From: Paguma larvata
Lineage: Eukaryota > Chordata > Mammalia > Carnivora > Viverridae
Length of the DNA: 64,000 bases
Assembly (NCBI GenBank): GCA_030068075.1
Contig: CM057831.1
Location: 10,087,370 to 10,151,369, forward strand
Direction: 5' to 3'
Shown here: positions 10,657 through 21,664 of the stretch, piece after piece
How positions within the stretch are numbered: the stretch's first letter is position 1
Layout of the letters: every line of letters starts with the position of its first letter
Notes under the pieces: generated by a model
The model's input: only the letters and a program-made list of their open reading frames with translations
What the model was told of the DNA's origin: nothing
The model's database searches: none
Position numbers and translations under genes: made by a program

Positions 10657-12864
10657 CTGCCGGAGACGAGCGGCCTCTGAGCGCGGCCGAGGCCAGCCGG
10701 CCCTGGCGTCCCGCTGCCGCCGCCGCCGCCCCTCTGCCAGCCTGGGCTCCGGTCGGGCCGGCTCCACTGGGCTCAGGCCTCAACTCTCCAGGGGGACCTC
10801 CGCCTTCAGGTACCCGGGGGGCAGATCTGGGGCACTGGGTCTCCCGGAGTGGCCCAACCGGGGCGAGTGGCATATGCCAGGCCTCAGCCCTGGCTGACCT
10901 TGACTTGACCAAGTGCAAGTCAATACTTCCCTTCTCCCCTCCTCCACCTGACCCCTCTCTCCACGTGAAGGATGCCAAGCGTGACTTGGACTCGGAAGGG
11001 AGCCTAGGCCAGGTGGGACGGCCACCTGCTGTCCCAGGGCCTCCTCGGGGTCTCAGATCACTAGGCGGTGTGTCACCCTGGGACGACTGGGGACAGGCTG
11101 AGGCTGCATCCTCTGTGTCTGACTGCTCCTGGGCCGGCACCCTGAACTCTCGTTGGTGTACGTAAGGGGCTAAGTCTCCTTCCTTTCTCCCCACCACCGA
11201 GGACACCCCGCGCAGGAAGGACCTGCACAGAGAACCCGGACGAGGCTGGGAGAGGGGATGCCTCCACCAGGAGGGGCCGGGCCTTCCTCCAGCTCAGTGA
11301 GGACCCGTCACCTGGCTCTGCCAAGGAACTCAGTGCAGACTGAAGAAGAGCTTAGGGAGAGGGTCCCATGGGAAGACCAGGGCTTTAGAAGGAGGAAAAG
11401 AGACAGGCTCTGGAGCTGACAGCTGTCCACTGGGACCACAGGGCTTTTGGAAAGACAGGCCCAGACACACTGGCTGAGGACAGTCTTCGACAGGTGCCCG
11501 CAAACCCACCCCAGTGCCTCACTGGAGACCCGGTACCAGCAAAGGGCCTGAAGCAGAGAGCCTGGTCAGGGGAGGCCAATGGTCTGCCTGGGGCCAGGGC
11601 GGGTGAGAACGCTGTGCCCGGCCCGATACAGTTCCAGGTCACTACGGCGGAACCTCAGAAGCCTGAGCAGCGGGACCTTCTTTTTAGGAAACTGGAAACC
11701 AGGGTAGTCCTGTCCAGGACCGGAGCCGGGGAAAGACCCAAAAAGAGGCCGGTATGGCCGACAATCTGGATGCCTTTAGGGAAGACTGCGGGCTTAGAAA
11801 AGACGAAGCAAGTTCTGGAAAATGAGGGACCACCCGCACGTGGCACAGCACAAACGCGGGAGGCCAGCTCACAACACGTGACCTGGGGACACTGCCAGAG
11901 ATCCAGCCCCCGAGCTCCAGGTCTCTGGGCTTTTGGAGGAGACAGCGGAGGTGAGGCGGAGGCAAGGAAGGACACCTCTTGCTGGCACAGCAGCACCCAG
12001 GAGGGGAAGGGGAAGGCAGGTGCCCTGGAGAAATGACCACAAGCTGGAGGCTTAAATCCTCCTGGGGAGAAAGGGAGGGGGGGCCTGGGGCTGGAGGCAC
12101 AAGGCTCAGGATCCAGGGAGGTAAACTTTAAATTCACCGGGGCCCTTATGGCCCTCAATAGAACATTTCCATAGGCTGGGATGCTGGGTCTCTGGCTTGC
12201 ACAGCTGCAGACTTCACCGTCACCGGAGGGTTGCTGTGACCACCAGTGGGCAGGGGCTTGGTGGGTTTGTGGGGCTACATGCAACTGCTTGGACCAGCGC
12301 CTCCCAGGGCGAGGAAGGCAGACGCAAGGTTGGTTGCTGTCCCTGCACCGTTCCTACCCCAGGGGCTTCTCTGCACAGACTGCTTGCCCCGAGGCCTGGC
12401 CAAGGGGTGCCCCCCCACCAGGTTCTGGTGGCCCCACTTCCTCCTCCGGTCCCCTCTGGCCTAGGTGGTGAGGACTAGTCCTAGGTGCCCCATCCTCCCT
12501 CCGTAGCTGTCTGCGAGCAGCGCCTTTGTGAAACTCTTCAATTGCCCCATTCGCGTGTGCCACCTGCTACCTCCCCGGACCCTGACTAACGTCGACACGT
12601 TCCGTTAGAAACACACATGCGCCATCGCAGCTCCAGTCATTCCCAAACACACTGCCGTCTCGGAGCTGCTGGCGTCCCTCCCCCCGCCGCACAGGGGACC
12701 CACCCTGGTGTCTGGCTCCGGCTGGGGTAGCACGTGCAGAAGAGGCGGCTGCGCCTCCACTGCACGTCCCATCAGAAGATGCTCAGCTCCGGGCGTGGAC
12801 ACAGACCCCCACGGACCCTGCGCCTCTCGCCCCGAGACCCGGCCTTCGCCCCTGGCAGACTCAC
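10657..12864 (-). other. DSCAML1: DSCAML1 intron, 2,208 bp
   Basis: This is GC-rich unique sequence. I recognise no repeat, RNA gene or additional exon in it. Open frames on both strands are by-products of base composition. Confidence 0.7.
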
Positions 12865-13011
12865 CCCCATCCACGTAGAGTGACCAGAAGATGACACGAT
12901 AGCCTTTGAGGACGCCATTGAGGGTGCTGCGGGGGGGCTCCGACCAGGAGATGACAGCCACGTCAGAGGTGATGGACAGCGCCCGGACGTTCTCGGGGGG
13001 CTGGCTGGGCA
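12865..13011 (-). CDS. DSCAML1: DSCAML1 exon: FN3-3, first half
   Basis: A 147-bp exon (49 codons, phase 1 to phase 1) begins VPSQPPENVRALSITS, continues AVISWSEPP with the FN3 core Trp, then LNGVLKGYRVIFWSLYVDG. The acceptor is CCCCATGCAG (AG at 13013-13012) and the donor GTGAGT from 12864. The last base is the first base of the Glu codon completed by the next exon. FWSLYVDG distinguishes it from DSCAM, which has YWANLMDG here (from memory). Confidence 0.97.
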
Positions 13012-13899
13012 CTGCATGGGGCAGGGAGAGGAGAGGAACACAGGGCTCGGTCAGGAGGTACAGCCCGAGATCCGTGTCCCCACCAGAGGAACACGGAAGG
13101 AGCTCCTGACAACGAGCAAGGACAGTCCGGGCTGTGTGACTGGGGAGGGAAGCAAGTGTTCTCTTCCGGCACTGGTTGAACAGAGGTCTTCACGGGCTCG
13201 CTCCTTGGCCTCCAGGTCGCCTGTTCCTGGTTCTGGGGGAATGCTGGGGGCACAAGGTGAGGAACTCTGGGCATGAGCCCTTGGGGATTCACCAGCGGGC
13301 ACCACAGCCCAGGGAGTCACCTCTGCTGCCGGCTACAGAGCTTGGAAGATCTGTAGGCCGGCCCCGGGTCTCATCTGACGGCTGCAGCCCTGGTGTGTCA
13401 TCTGACCAGGTGGCCCGAGCCCAGCCAGGCTCTCCGGGCCCCTTAATGCCCAACTGAAGGGAAGAAAAGAAGGAAGCGGTCCCCTCACCCTGGTGAAGAG
13501 GAGAAGAGGGTCCATAGACACCTTTAGGACTTCTGAGACTATGACATCTTGGACCCTTGTCCCTGTACATGAATATATAAAAATGTCCTGGACGACGAGA
13601 AAGCACTTTCTGAGGCCACTGTAGGTGCTCCGTCCTGCTTCTAACCTTCCCCATTGGAGAGCCACCTTTGGGCCTAACCTAAGCCCTATCCCCCGCCCCT
13701 GGGAGTTTGTCCCGGTGCAGGCCACTCTTTCTGAGACGGCAGACGGCGGGGACGCCAGGTTCCGGGAGCCGCCTCGGCTGGGGAGAACTTTGGTGGCCCT
13801 TCCTGCTAGCTTCCGAGCTGCTGGGGCCAAAGGGAAGGGCCATGTGTGCTTCGCTCTGAGAGGGAGGAAGGAGGCACAGGCTGGAGGGAAGGTAATTAG

Positions 13900-14230
13900 G
13901 TCCCATTGGCCCACAAGAGGCAACTCTAATTTTTACGAGCATTTAAATGATCATACATCATCGTAACGATCCTCTTTGAGAATCATTATTGTTTCATATT
14001 ACTTAGGTGTAAAAATATAAGCACCATGTAATTAGGGACCCAGTGTAATAAACTAATGCAGATCGCCCGTTCGAACAAAATGAAGGTAATATAATTATGG
14101 AAAAGACACTATTGCTAAAGCAGGGGCCCTTGAATACCCCAGGAGGGGCGCTAATATTGCCAGGAAGCGATCAGGATCTGACAGGCTAACGAGGGCCTTA
14201 ATTAAGTATGAAAAAGCACGGAGCCCCGGC
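13900..14230. promoter_or_regulatory. AT-rich candidate conserved regulatory island
   Basis: An AT-rich block about 330 bp long sits in a GC-rich intron without any repeat signature. It holds several homeodomain cores, including the palindrome CTTAATTAAG at 14197-14206, GTAATTAG near 14029 and ATAATTATGG near 14091. Enhancer function is inferred from composition and motifs only. Confidence 0.35.
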
Positions 14231-14539
14231 TGCTGGAAAAACTTTCTTCCTGCTCTCCTCCTCTGTTTTGAAAATGACTCTGTGGCGCTGGCCGATCTCT
14301 CCCTCCTGGAAATTCTACCCCCACCCCAACCCCACCCCAGAGCAGGGGAGGCCAGAGGTGGCCCGGCCCCGCTGTTTCCTGGGCTGGCCCTGGAGGACTG
14401 GAGGCGTAGTGCGTGGCGGGGCCTGCCCACGTGGGCTCAGGGCAGCTGTCGCCCCGGACGCGCCTTCCCCGGGGGGACATCCTGCGTCCACGTCACTTGG
14501 TCCTGCATCCAGCCTCGCTCCCAGGCGAGAGTATCACAA

Positions 14540-14690
14540 CGGAGTGATGGGGAAAGAGTATGGGGTCCGGGGTCTGACCTGGATTTTGATCCGGGCTCCA
14601 TTCTTTACCAGGTGATTCTGGATGGGGTTACTTAGCTCCCGGGAACCTCGGCTCCCTGTCCGGGTGAGGCCCTAGCGGTCAGTGCTATGG
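14540..14690 (+). repeat. MIR SINE fragment
   Basis: It follows the MIR order with GGTCTGACCTGGATTTTGAT, TTTACCAGGTGATTCTGG and a CTCCCGGGAACCTCGGCTCC segment. Confidence 0.55.
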
Positions 14691-14696
14691 TGCTCC

Positions 14697-14880
14697 TAGG
14701 GCTCCTGTGCCAGCAGCACCAGCAGCACCTGGGGATTTATTCGAAACGCAAGATGTATTGAACCTGCTAAAGCAGAAGCTCGGGGTGGGGAGGGCCCAGC
14801 GATCTGTTTGCAGCCCTCCAGGAGAGTCCGATATACACTCGGGTTGAGAACCGCTGGGTTCGAGCACCACGTGGGATTAG
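14697..14880 (-). mobile_element. MER5-type hAT-Charlie element
   Basis: AGCAGCACCTGGGGATTTAT, GGGTGGGGAGGGCCCAGCGA, CAGCCCTCCAGGAGAGTCCG and GGTTGAGAACCGCTGG occur in the order of the complement of MER5A, nearly full length. Confidence 0.75.
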
Positions 14881-15154
14881 TACTGCTGGTGTGGAGAGGT
14901 AGCAAGCTGGGCCGCCTCCTCCCAGCCAGCCTCACGGAGGGGAGGGGCTGGTGGGGGGATGGGGCCAGTGGGAATGGGGGAGGGGGAGCTGGCTGCCTTG
15001 TGGTCCCCCCACCCCCACCGCTGCCCCCCGGGGGGTTTCTCTGCTTTCTGTGCCTTCTTACCCTCTCTTTGCCTTCTCCCCTTCCCCAGGGGCTCAGTGC
15101 TCCACCCCAAAGCCCAGACTGTGCCCCAGAGCCGCTGAGTGAGCATCTGGGGAG

Positions 15155-15234
15155 ATGAAGCCTGGGCATCAGTATTTTTAAAGCTCCCCCAGCTCATTCC
15201 AATTTGTAGCTAAAGTTAAGGACCACTGGTATGA
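15155..15234 (+). mobile_element. MER20-type element, 3' end
   Basis: GGGCATCAGTATTTTTAAAG and CTAAAGTTAAGGACCACTGG match the 3' part and terminal repeat of MER20, a hAT-Charlie MITE. Confidence 0.65.
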
Positions 15235-16185
15235 GCTAATCTACCTTCAGGTGTTTCTGACCCGACGCGTCCTCCCTCCCAAAGGCGTCTCCGTTTTCAG
15301 AGAAGATGAAGCAGGGAGAAAGCATTGCCTAACCTAAAGGAATGACTTTCTCATGGTGGAATATTGGGTTTTCTGAAGGCCTCATGCCCTCGGGACAGGT
15401 AGTGCCCTCCCTCTGCTGGAGCAGGGTACGACTTGGCGACTCTGGTTTGGGGTTGAGGCCTCAAGCAGGAAGCTTAGGAGAACACCCTGCTTCTTTCGTC
15501 TGCCCTTCGGGAGGCCGCAGGTATCAAGGGCCGCGTCTCCTCTTTCAGCCTGGCACGGGCTCAGGTACCAGCCGGCCCTTCTCTGTGCCTGGAAAGCAGG
15601 CACATTCCTGCTTCCTCCCAACGCTGTTCCCCGGAAAACCGGGCTCCGGATTGACTCAGAGTCCTCTCTAGTCCTCAAAGAATCATGGTTTCAACAGTGG
15701 GCTCTACATCACCTGCCACACGGATCTTGGAATTTCTTCACGCCGGCCTCCTCTCGGGTCCCTAAAACAGCTAGTGGACAGGTTCTAGCCCAGAAATACA
15801 AAGGTAACTTAGTGTCCGCCCTTTTTCCAACCCGTGGGTTGTAAGGGGAGAGAACCAGGAGCAGGGCGTGGAGGAAAGGCCCTGGGGAGGGAGACGAGCG
15901 AGGGCCGGAGTGAGGGAGAAACACGGATGGGAGTCAGACGGGTGGCAGGTGCTCAGCTGGGCAGAGCGTCAGCAAGCAGCGGGCAGAGTGCCGGCTGCCG
16001 GGTTGAGGGGTTCGGGGTGCTCGGTGGACCAGCATCATTGAGGAGCCAACGGGCAAGAGGAGGTGGAGGCATCCGGGGAGCCTGTGCCTCACAGGACGGT
16101 CATGGAGCCCAGGAGCAGTGCAAGGGCCCTGAGTCCTCCCTGGCAGCCCTGCCTCTGCACCCCTCCCCTCTGCTGGGGCCCTCAC

Positions 16186-16426
16186 CATCCTCCAGGGTGG
16201 TGGCGTTGATCTCGCTGGACGAGGGCCCCGTGCCAGCCCGATTGAAGGCCTGGACCACCACCCCGTACTGGGCAAACTTCTTGAGGTTGTCCAGGGTGTA
16301 GACCTCGCTGTCGCCGGTGGCCTTCATCTCCACGATGCTGTACTGCCCATTGCTGCCAGGGCTGTTCTCTCTGTAGCCGATCTGGTAGCCCCGGATGACG
16401 CCATTCTGCAGCTCCTTCTTGGGCGC
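16186..16426 (-). CDS. DSCAML1: DSCAML1 exon: FN3-2, remainder
   Basis: A 241-bp exon, phase 0 to phase 1 (80 codons plus one base), encodes the rest of the second FN3 domain. It runs from [20 protein letters not shown] through [20 protein letters not shown] to [19 protein letters not shown]. The tyrosine corner (L, Y) and the N-R-A-G-x-G-P-S loop typical of DSCAM FN3 domains are present, plus an N-A-T sequon. The acceptor is ACGCCCACAG (AG at 16428-16427) and the donor GTGAGG from 16185. Confidence 0.97.
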
Positions 16427-16489
16427 CTGTGGGCGTGGTGGGGGAGGGGAGACAAAGACACAAGGGTGCTCTGAGATCCTGTCACTCCC

Positions 16490-17300
16490 CCGTTCCCAGT
16501 GCTTCAAAGGCTCCCATCTCACTTGGAGTGAAAGCCAGAGTTCATACAATGGCTACACGGCCCTCTATGATCTGCCCCCCACTCCCCCTTGGTAACCTCC
16601 TCTTCCCCAGGCTCCCCGTGCTCCAGCACTGGGCCCATCTCCACTCAAGGGGAACGCTCTGGCCTTGGGCATCCACACCAGCTTGCCTCTTCACCTCTGT
16701 GGTGTCCTGGCTGAAATACCCCTGTCTCAATGAGGCCTTCTTCACTCTCTTTTTTAAAAAAAAGTTTTTTAAACATGTATTTATTTATTGAGAAACAGAG
16801 CATGAGCAGAGGAGGGGCAGAGAGAGAGGGAGACACAGAATCGGAAGCAGGCTGCAGGCTCTGAGCCGTCAGCGCAGAAAGCCCGACGTGGGGACTGAAC
16901 TCACAAACTGCAGAATCATGACCTGAGCCGAAGGCGGACGCTGAACCAGCTGAGCCACCCAAGTGTCCCTCCTCATGCTCTTTCTGTAAGATTACTCCCT
17001 GCCCTCTGTTCAGCATTCCTGACATTTCTTCCCGGCCCCCTTTACCTCTTGAACCCATCTTGTCTTCTCCATGCTTTATTTTTTTCTGCATTACATTTAC
17101 TTAGCATCATTGGAAAATGTATGTATGTGTCCCTCTGTTCCCATCAGAACGGAAACACCACGAGGATGAAATGCACTGTGGGTTTTGTGTGCTCTTTGCT
17201 CTACTTGTAGCGTCTACAGTGACGGTTGCTATGCAGCAAGCCTTCAATACACAGTTACTGAACGAATGAATGAACGAATGAATGAACGAATGAATAAGAT
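16490..17300 (+). mobile_element. L2 LINE 3' end, split by a SINE
   Basis: Segments such as CTCTATGATCTGCCCCCCAC, CAGCACTGGGCCCATCTCCA, and the tail around ACGGAAACACCACGAGGATG follow L2 order in sense. It ends in an (GAAT)n-rich tail at 17261-17297, as L2 does. A felid SINE at 16756-16970 interrupts it. Confidence 0.65.
16756..16970 (-). mobile_element. Felid CAN SINE, antisense
   Basis: From low to high coordinates: T-rich tail complement, a GAGAGAGGGAGACACAGAAT purine region, then CAGCTGAGCCACCCAAGTGT, the complement of the tRNA-like head. It lies inside an L2. Several substitutions make it older than the copies with perfect duplications. Confidence 0.9.
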
Positions 17301-17399
17301 CACTTGGCATGGGCTCGGGGACCTGAAAGAAAGGGAAAAGCAGACGAAAAGTAACCAGACGGAGGAGGAGGAGGCGAGCCATTAGCGTGAATAAAAACA

Positions 17400-18372
17400 G
17401 CCCCGAGACCCCGCGTCACACCCCGCAGGTCCGCTCTTACCAAAAGATGGAAAATAACAATTGTGGGCGACCACGTGGGGAAACTGGGCCCCTCGTGCAC
17501 CACTGGTGGACACGCAAACTGGGGCAGCTGCTGGGGAGAACAGTCGGCCAGTTCCTCAAAAGTCCAACAGAGAACTGCCGTGTGTTCCCCAAGTTCTCCT
17601 CCTTGGCAGAGACCCCAAGGCATTGAAAGGAGAGACTCAGACACTTGCACGTCCAGGTTCAGGGCAGCGCTATCCGCCACAGCCAAAAGGCGGAGGCAAC
17701 CCGAGTGGCCACTGACGAATGAACGGGTCAACAAAATGGGGACTAGGAGAGCAGCGGGATATTCTTCAGCCTGAGAGTTAGCCTCTCGTTTCGCCGGAAT
17801 GAAATCCTGACACGTGCTATCACACGGATGAAGCTGGAAACCACCATGCTAAGAGAAACGAGCCAGACACAACAGGACAGACATTGTGGGATACACTTTC
17901 CATGGGGTCACACGGATAGTCAAAATCGCAGAGACAGAAAGTAGGCTAGAAGTTATCAGGGGCTGGGGGCGGAGCTATCCTTCAAGGCGGGGCAGAGTTT
18001 CTGGTTGGGATCAGGAAGAAGTTTTGGAGACGGACAGTAGTGATGGTTGCACAATATTTTAAAGGTACTTAAGGCCACGGAACTGTACACGCAGCCATGA
18101 ATAAAATGGTAGATGTATTTTTTAAAATTTTTTTTAACGTTTATTTATTTTTGAGAGACACAGAGACAGAGTATGAGCAGGGGAAGGGCAGAGACAGAGG
18201 GAGACACAGAATCTGAAGCAGGCTCCAGGCTCTGAGCCATCAGCACAGAGCCCGATGTGGGGCTCAAACTCACAGACTGTGAGATCATGACCTGAGCCAA
18301 AGTCAGCTGCTTAACCAACTGAGCCACCCAGGCACCCCTAAAATGGTAGATGTATTTTATGACAATTAAAAA
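17400..18372 (+). mobile_element. L1M-class 3' end, split by a SINE
   Basis: GGGGAGAACAGTCGGCCAGT, TGGGGACTAGGAGAGCAGCG, GAAAGTAGGCTAGAAGTTAT, GTGATGGTTGCACAATATTT and GGAACTGTACACGCAGCC follow the classic old L1 3' end in sense orientation. It resumes after the SINE and ends near TATTTTATGACAATTAAAAA. Confidence 0.8.
18122..18338 (-). mobile_element. Felid CAN SINE with perfect 20-bp target duplication
   Basis: A complete antisense copy runs from TTTTTTTAACGTTTATTTAT to TGAGCCACCCAGGCACCCC. The flanks 18102-18121 and 18339-18358 are identical over 20 bp, and removing the SINE restores a continuous L1 3' end. It is clearly a young insertion. Confidence 0.96.
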
Positions 18373-18884
18373 AAAAAAGAGTCCTTGACTTTGGTGCATG
18401 CCCAGCCCTTCTTGGAGCAGGTAGCTACGCTGCCCTGGGCATCACGGTGAGGGGCTGGGGTCTGTGGGGGCCGAGGCCTGAAGCCAGCCCCCAGACGGAG
18501 GGAGAGAGGTAGATGAGGACATGCGGTAAGAAGGGGACGTCACGGAGCCCTGGCTTGGCTGGCGAGAATGAAGGACTGACCCCCGTCAGCCAGGAGAACA
18601 GAGAAAACACTAGAGGCATGCGTCTGGGGCCAGAAAACACGCTGTCACTCCAAGCTTCAACCTTGGTACCCAACCAGACGCACACACACAATCCTAATAC
18701 CTCTCACATCCGGAAGCAAGAACACACACATCCAGACCCATCCATCAAAGCAAACACTGTAATCCACCCACCTACCTACAGTCACGTATACTTAGACTCA
18801 CAGAGAGAAACTGGCTCCCTTAACGAGCAGACTTGCCCATCTAGAAATTGAGAGACGGCACCCACCCCGGCGCACATAAAAACA

Positions 18885-19225
18885 ACCTGAATCAGGGTTT
18901 TAAAGACAAAGAAGTTAATTTAAAAGCCCACCTTTTATTATACTAAAAAATAGTGAGATTAAAAACAATTAAGTTAGTAAAACAGCCCCACTGTTTTTTT
19001 TTTAATTCAATGAATGTTTTAAATGAACTGCATTTTAAGCTCGCTGTTAACTCAATAAAATGAAGTTTTTAATTTAACATAATTGTTTTGAACTCACTAA
19101 ATAGGTGTGTGTGAGTATTTAATTGACTTGACTTTCTGTTAATGCCTGACTAATGTTTCTCTGCACTTGGGCAGTCCCGTTTGCTAGTTGGGAAGGGAGC
19201 AAATTTCTGGATTCTCCTATCCGCC
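18885..19225. promoter_or_regulatory. AT-rich candidate conserved regulatory island
   Basis: About 340 bp of low-GC sequence without repeat signature shows repeated homeodomain-type cores (TTAATTTAAAAG, ACAATTAAGTTAG, TTTAATTTAACATAATTG, TATTTAATTGAC). This is typical of deeply conserved developmental enhancers, but conservation was not tested. Confidence 0.35.
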
Positions 19226-19237
19226 CATGTAAATCTA

Positions 19238-19238
<1 letters not shown>

Positions 19239-19270
<32 letters not shown>
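19239..19270. repeat. (AC)16 microsatellite
   Basis: An uninterrupted AC dinucleotide run of 32 bp separates the two AT-rich islands of this intron. Confidence 0.99.
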
Positions 19271-19272
<2 letters not shown>

Positions 19273-19499
19273 CTATTATAGACACAAACATACCTTCAAG
19301 AGTGATACCCCGTCTTCACAATGACGCAAACTCTCATATTACATACACATATCCATACTGCACGGATATATATAGCAACACGCATGTCCACATGACCAGA
19401 GCCATCTATACCATGATATATACCTGTACAATGCTCCACACAACACATTTCCATCAAAACATAGTGACAGAGGCCTTGGAAAGGCATCCAGGCAGGATT

Positions 19500-19830
19500 T
19501 AAATCAATCTTAACAATATTTCTCTGAAGCATTAAGAAATCAATAGGGCTGATTGCAAATTTATGTCATAAAGCAGTGGCGATCCGTCTTGCGGGAAGAG
19601 TCTTAAAATGAAGTGACTTATCTTTCAAGTGAATCTTTATTTTTCATTAATCTGTTTCTTGGTGTTAAAAAAAAAAAGTCCCCCGAGAAGTCGGGCCAAA
19701 ATTTATCGATGGGTTGGTTCATTCTGAAGTTCTAACTTTCTAATCAATTTTATTTTTCATTATGAGACTTTGGAGAAATAAATTTGATTCTAAGTTTTTA
19801 TCGACCTCCGGGTCAGAGGTTTGTAGCCAA
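19500..19830. promoter_or_regulatory. AT-rich candidate conserved regulatory island
   Basis: This block is rich in AT, lacks repeat signature and carries TTTTTCATTAATCTG and CTTTCTAATCAATTTTATTTT-like homeodomain and TALE-type motifs, plus a small CCCGA-GAAG-TCGGG hairpin near 19682-19696. Regulatory function is inferred. Confidence 0.35.
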
Positions 19831-20469
19831 ACGGCTCAGTGTTTTGCCTACGTATTCATTCCCTGCCCCCAGCAGCTGGCTTCCTCATAGTATTCCGAGG
19901 AAACGGGGCCAGAACCAGGATGCAGACAGACTTGGGGTTGGACTCTAGGCTTCGCCCCAGTTTTTGAGGACAGCCCTGGGGCCCAGATCTGGATGTGAAG
20001 GGGAACCATGGCTCCGGGCAGCTGCTAGGTGGGCTGCTTCCCAGGATGGCCTGACTGTCCAGCCCCTGCCACATTTTCACCCTGGTGATTTCCCTGGGGA
20101 AGGAGGGAACCAGGCTCTGCTGTGTGTCTATGTGTGTGTGTGTAGGGGGGAGGGGGAGAGGATACAGAAGGGAGTGTAGTGTTTTTAAGGAAAATATCAC
20201 TAACCCCTTCTGCATCTCTCCAGTTCTCCAGTCTACCTTGTTGAAGGGGCCTGGGGGAGGACCAAAGTACCCGAGCTTTTCCCATCAGCACTTAGAGTCA
20301 GGAAATGACCGTGGAGGTCTGCTCCCGGGTGCAGACGAGGCATTCCCCCCAAGCCCCACTGTTGAGACGGGAAGGTTCCGAGAAGAAGAACACGCATGGG
20401 CCCTCTAAGGAAGCTCTCTGTGCAGCAGGCTGTGGTGGGGAGGCTGGGCTGGGGCTCCAGACTCCACGC

Positions 20470-20590
20470 ACTTAAGTTATTGAATGGCTTTGTCACCCTG
20501 CGTCTCTGGGCCGTGGCCTCTTCTGACGGATAGGGATAAAAGTCCCTCTTCTGGCCACCCGCCAGGAACAGAGGGTCAGCTAAGCTAGCG
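20470..20590 (+). repeat. Possible MIR fragment
   Basis: CACCCTGCGTCTCTGGGCC and TCTTCTGACGGATAGGGATA fit the middle of MIR with heavy divergence. Confidence 0.4.
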
Positions 20591-20869
20591 TGAGAAAATA
20601 CTTGAAGCCTAGAAGATTCGGTGCAACAGGCAGCCCTTGTGAGCCCACAGCAGTGACGTGGCGGTGAGGCCGGAGTTAGCCAGGACGGTATTTTCCTCCT
20701 GATCTGGGTTATTCTGATCTGTTTCTCTGCCCAGCTGTGGGGTCTCCTCTCAGAGTTTTCTTAAGTGACAGAGTCTTGAGGACACCCTGAAGTTTACAGG
20801 TCTCTGCCCCTTAGAAATGGCTGCAGACCACACTGGTCCGTTTTCCGTGCAGCTCGTCCAGCCCCAGAG

Positions 20870-21005
20870 GTAGGCAGGACAGTTGTTTTCACCCTGATTT
20901 TATACAGGAGGACACTGAGGCCTGAACACACCCAGACGCCTGTGTAAGGCCTCACCAGGAGAAGATAGGGGATCGCATCACTCTACCTCCCAGTTCCAGT
21001 CAGAG
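20870..21005 (-). repeat. MIR fragment
   Basis: TTTTATACAGGAGGACACTG and the following text match the complement of the MIR core. Confidence 0.5.
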
Positions 21006-21414
21006 GACCAAGATGAGGGTGAGACCCTGTTCTGTCACCTCCCATCATCCACAGGGCTCCCTTGAACTTGGGGCAAAAGCAAACCCAACTCCTGACCTAT
21101 TACAGCATGTGCGGTTTAGAGGAGAGGCCAGTGTGGTGGCAAACTCATCTTCCCCACTTGGCATTGCCAAGTTCGTCATCCCACGCCAGGTACAGGCCCG
21201 CCTCAGAGAGCCAAGGTGGAGAGGGAGTGGGGAGTGGTGGGAGGACACGCCCCTTCAACCTCCTGTCTTTCCTCCCCTCCGGCCTCACTGTGGTTAGCAA
21301 AAAAATGGGCATGAGAATTATAAGAGATCAGAGAGCAGCAAGCTTGCGGAGGGTTCATTCCCGGGTTGAGGAGGGAGGAGGCATTTAGTGGGAAATGCTT
21401 TCACCCTCGCTTAC

Positions 21415-21485
21415 CTTCCAGGTCACTTGGATACTCTGTGAGGTCACTGGCTGCAAGGTGACATCCATGGGGGGCCCATCGGGAG
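21415..21485 (-). CDS. DSCAML1: DSCAML1 exon: FN3-2, first part (small exon)
   Basis: This 71-bp exon is easily missed because it is too short to stand out as an open frame. It enters in phase 1 and leaves in phase 0. It encodes APDGPPMDVTLQP and on to SIQVTWK, the A-B strands of the second FN3 domain with the core Trp next to the end. The acceptor is CCTCCGCCAG (AG at 21487-21486) and the donor GTAAGC from 21414. It joins in frame to APKKELQNG of the next exon, as in the family. Confidence 0.95.
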
Positions 21486-21664
21486 CTGGCGGAGGGAGAA
21501 ACAACATTACAAGTCAAGTCTTGGAAGCAAAGCGTCTTAGGTGCTCACTCTCATCCTCCTGGGCTGGAGGACTGCTGGGGAGCGGAGGAAAAGCTCACAC
21601 ACAAAAGCAGGGAGCCCCTCGAAACAATCACAGGGCTTACATTTCCTCTCCATTCTCCATCATC

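Larger units (their letters stand above)
13012..16185 (-). other. DSCAML1: DSCAML1 intron, 3,174 bp
   Basis: The intron holds an AT-rich candidate regulatory island (13900-14230), a MIR (14540-14690), a MER5-type element (14697-14880) and the end of a MER20-type element (15155-15234). The remainder is unique GC-rich sequence with no recognised feature. Confidence 0.7.
16427..21414 (-). other. DSCAML1: DSCAML1 intron, 4,988 bp
   Basis: It contains an L2 copy split by a SINE (16490-17300), an L1 3' end split by a SINE (17400-18372), an AT-rich block with two candidate conserved islands separated by an (AC)n run (18885-19830), and MIR fragments near 20470 and 20870. No exon is seen. Confidence 0.75.

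Noticed and set aside
10440..10800. CpG-rich region as a promoter or CpG island
   Set aside because: The CpG density is around a coding exon in GC-rich DNA; no start exon, TSS motif or bidirectional signal was seen.
10418..11206. Minus-strand open frame of 262 codons covering an FN3-3 exon
   Set aside because: Only 10501-10656 is exon. The rest runs through the acceptor and intron and is not conserved protein-like sequence.
17261..17297. Tandem GAAT repeat as a possible CRISPR-like or regulatory array
   Set aside because: It is the usual 3' tail of an L2 element; no spacers exist.
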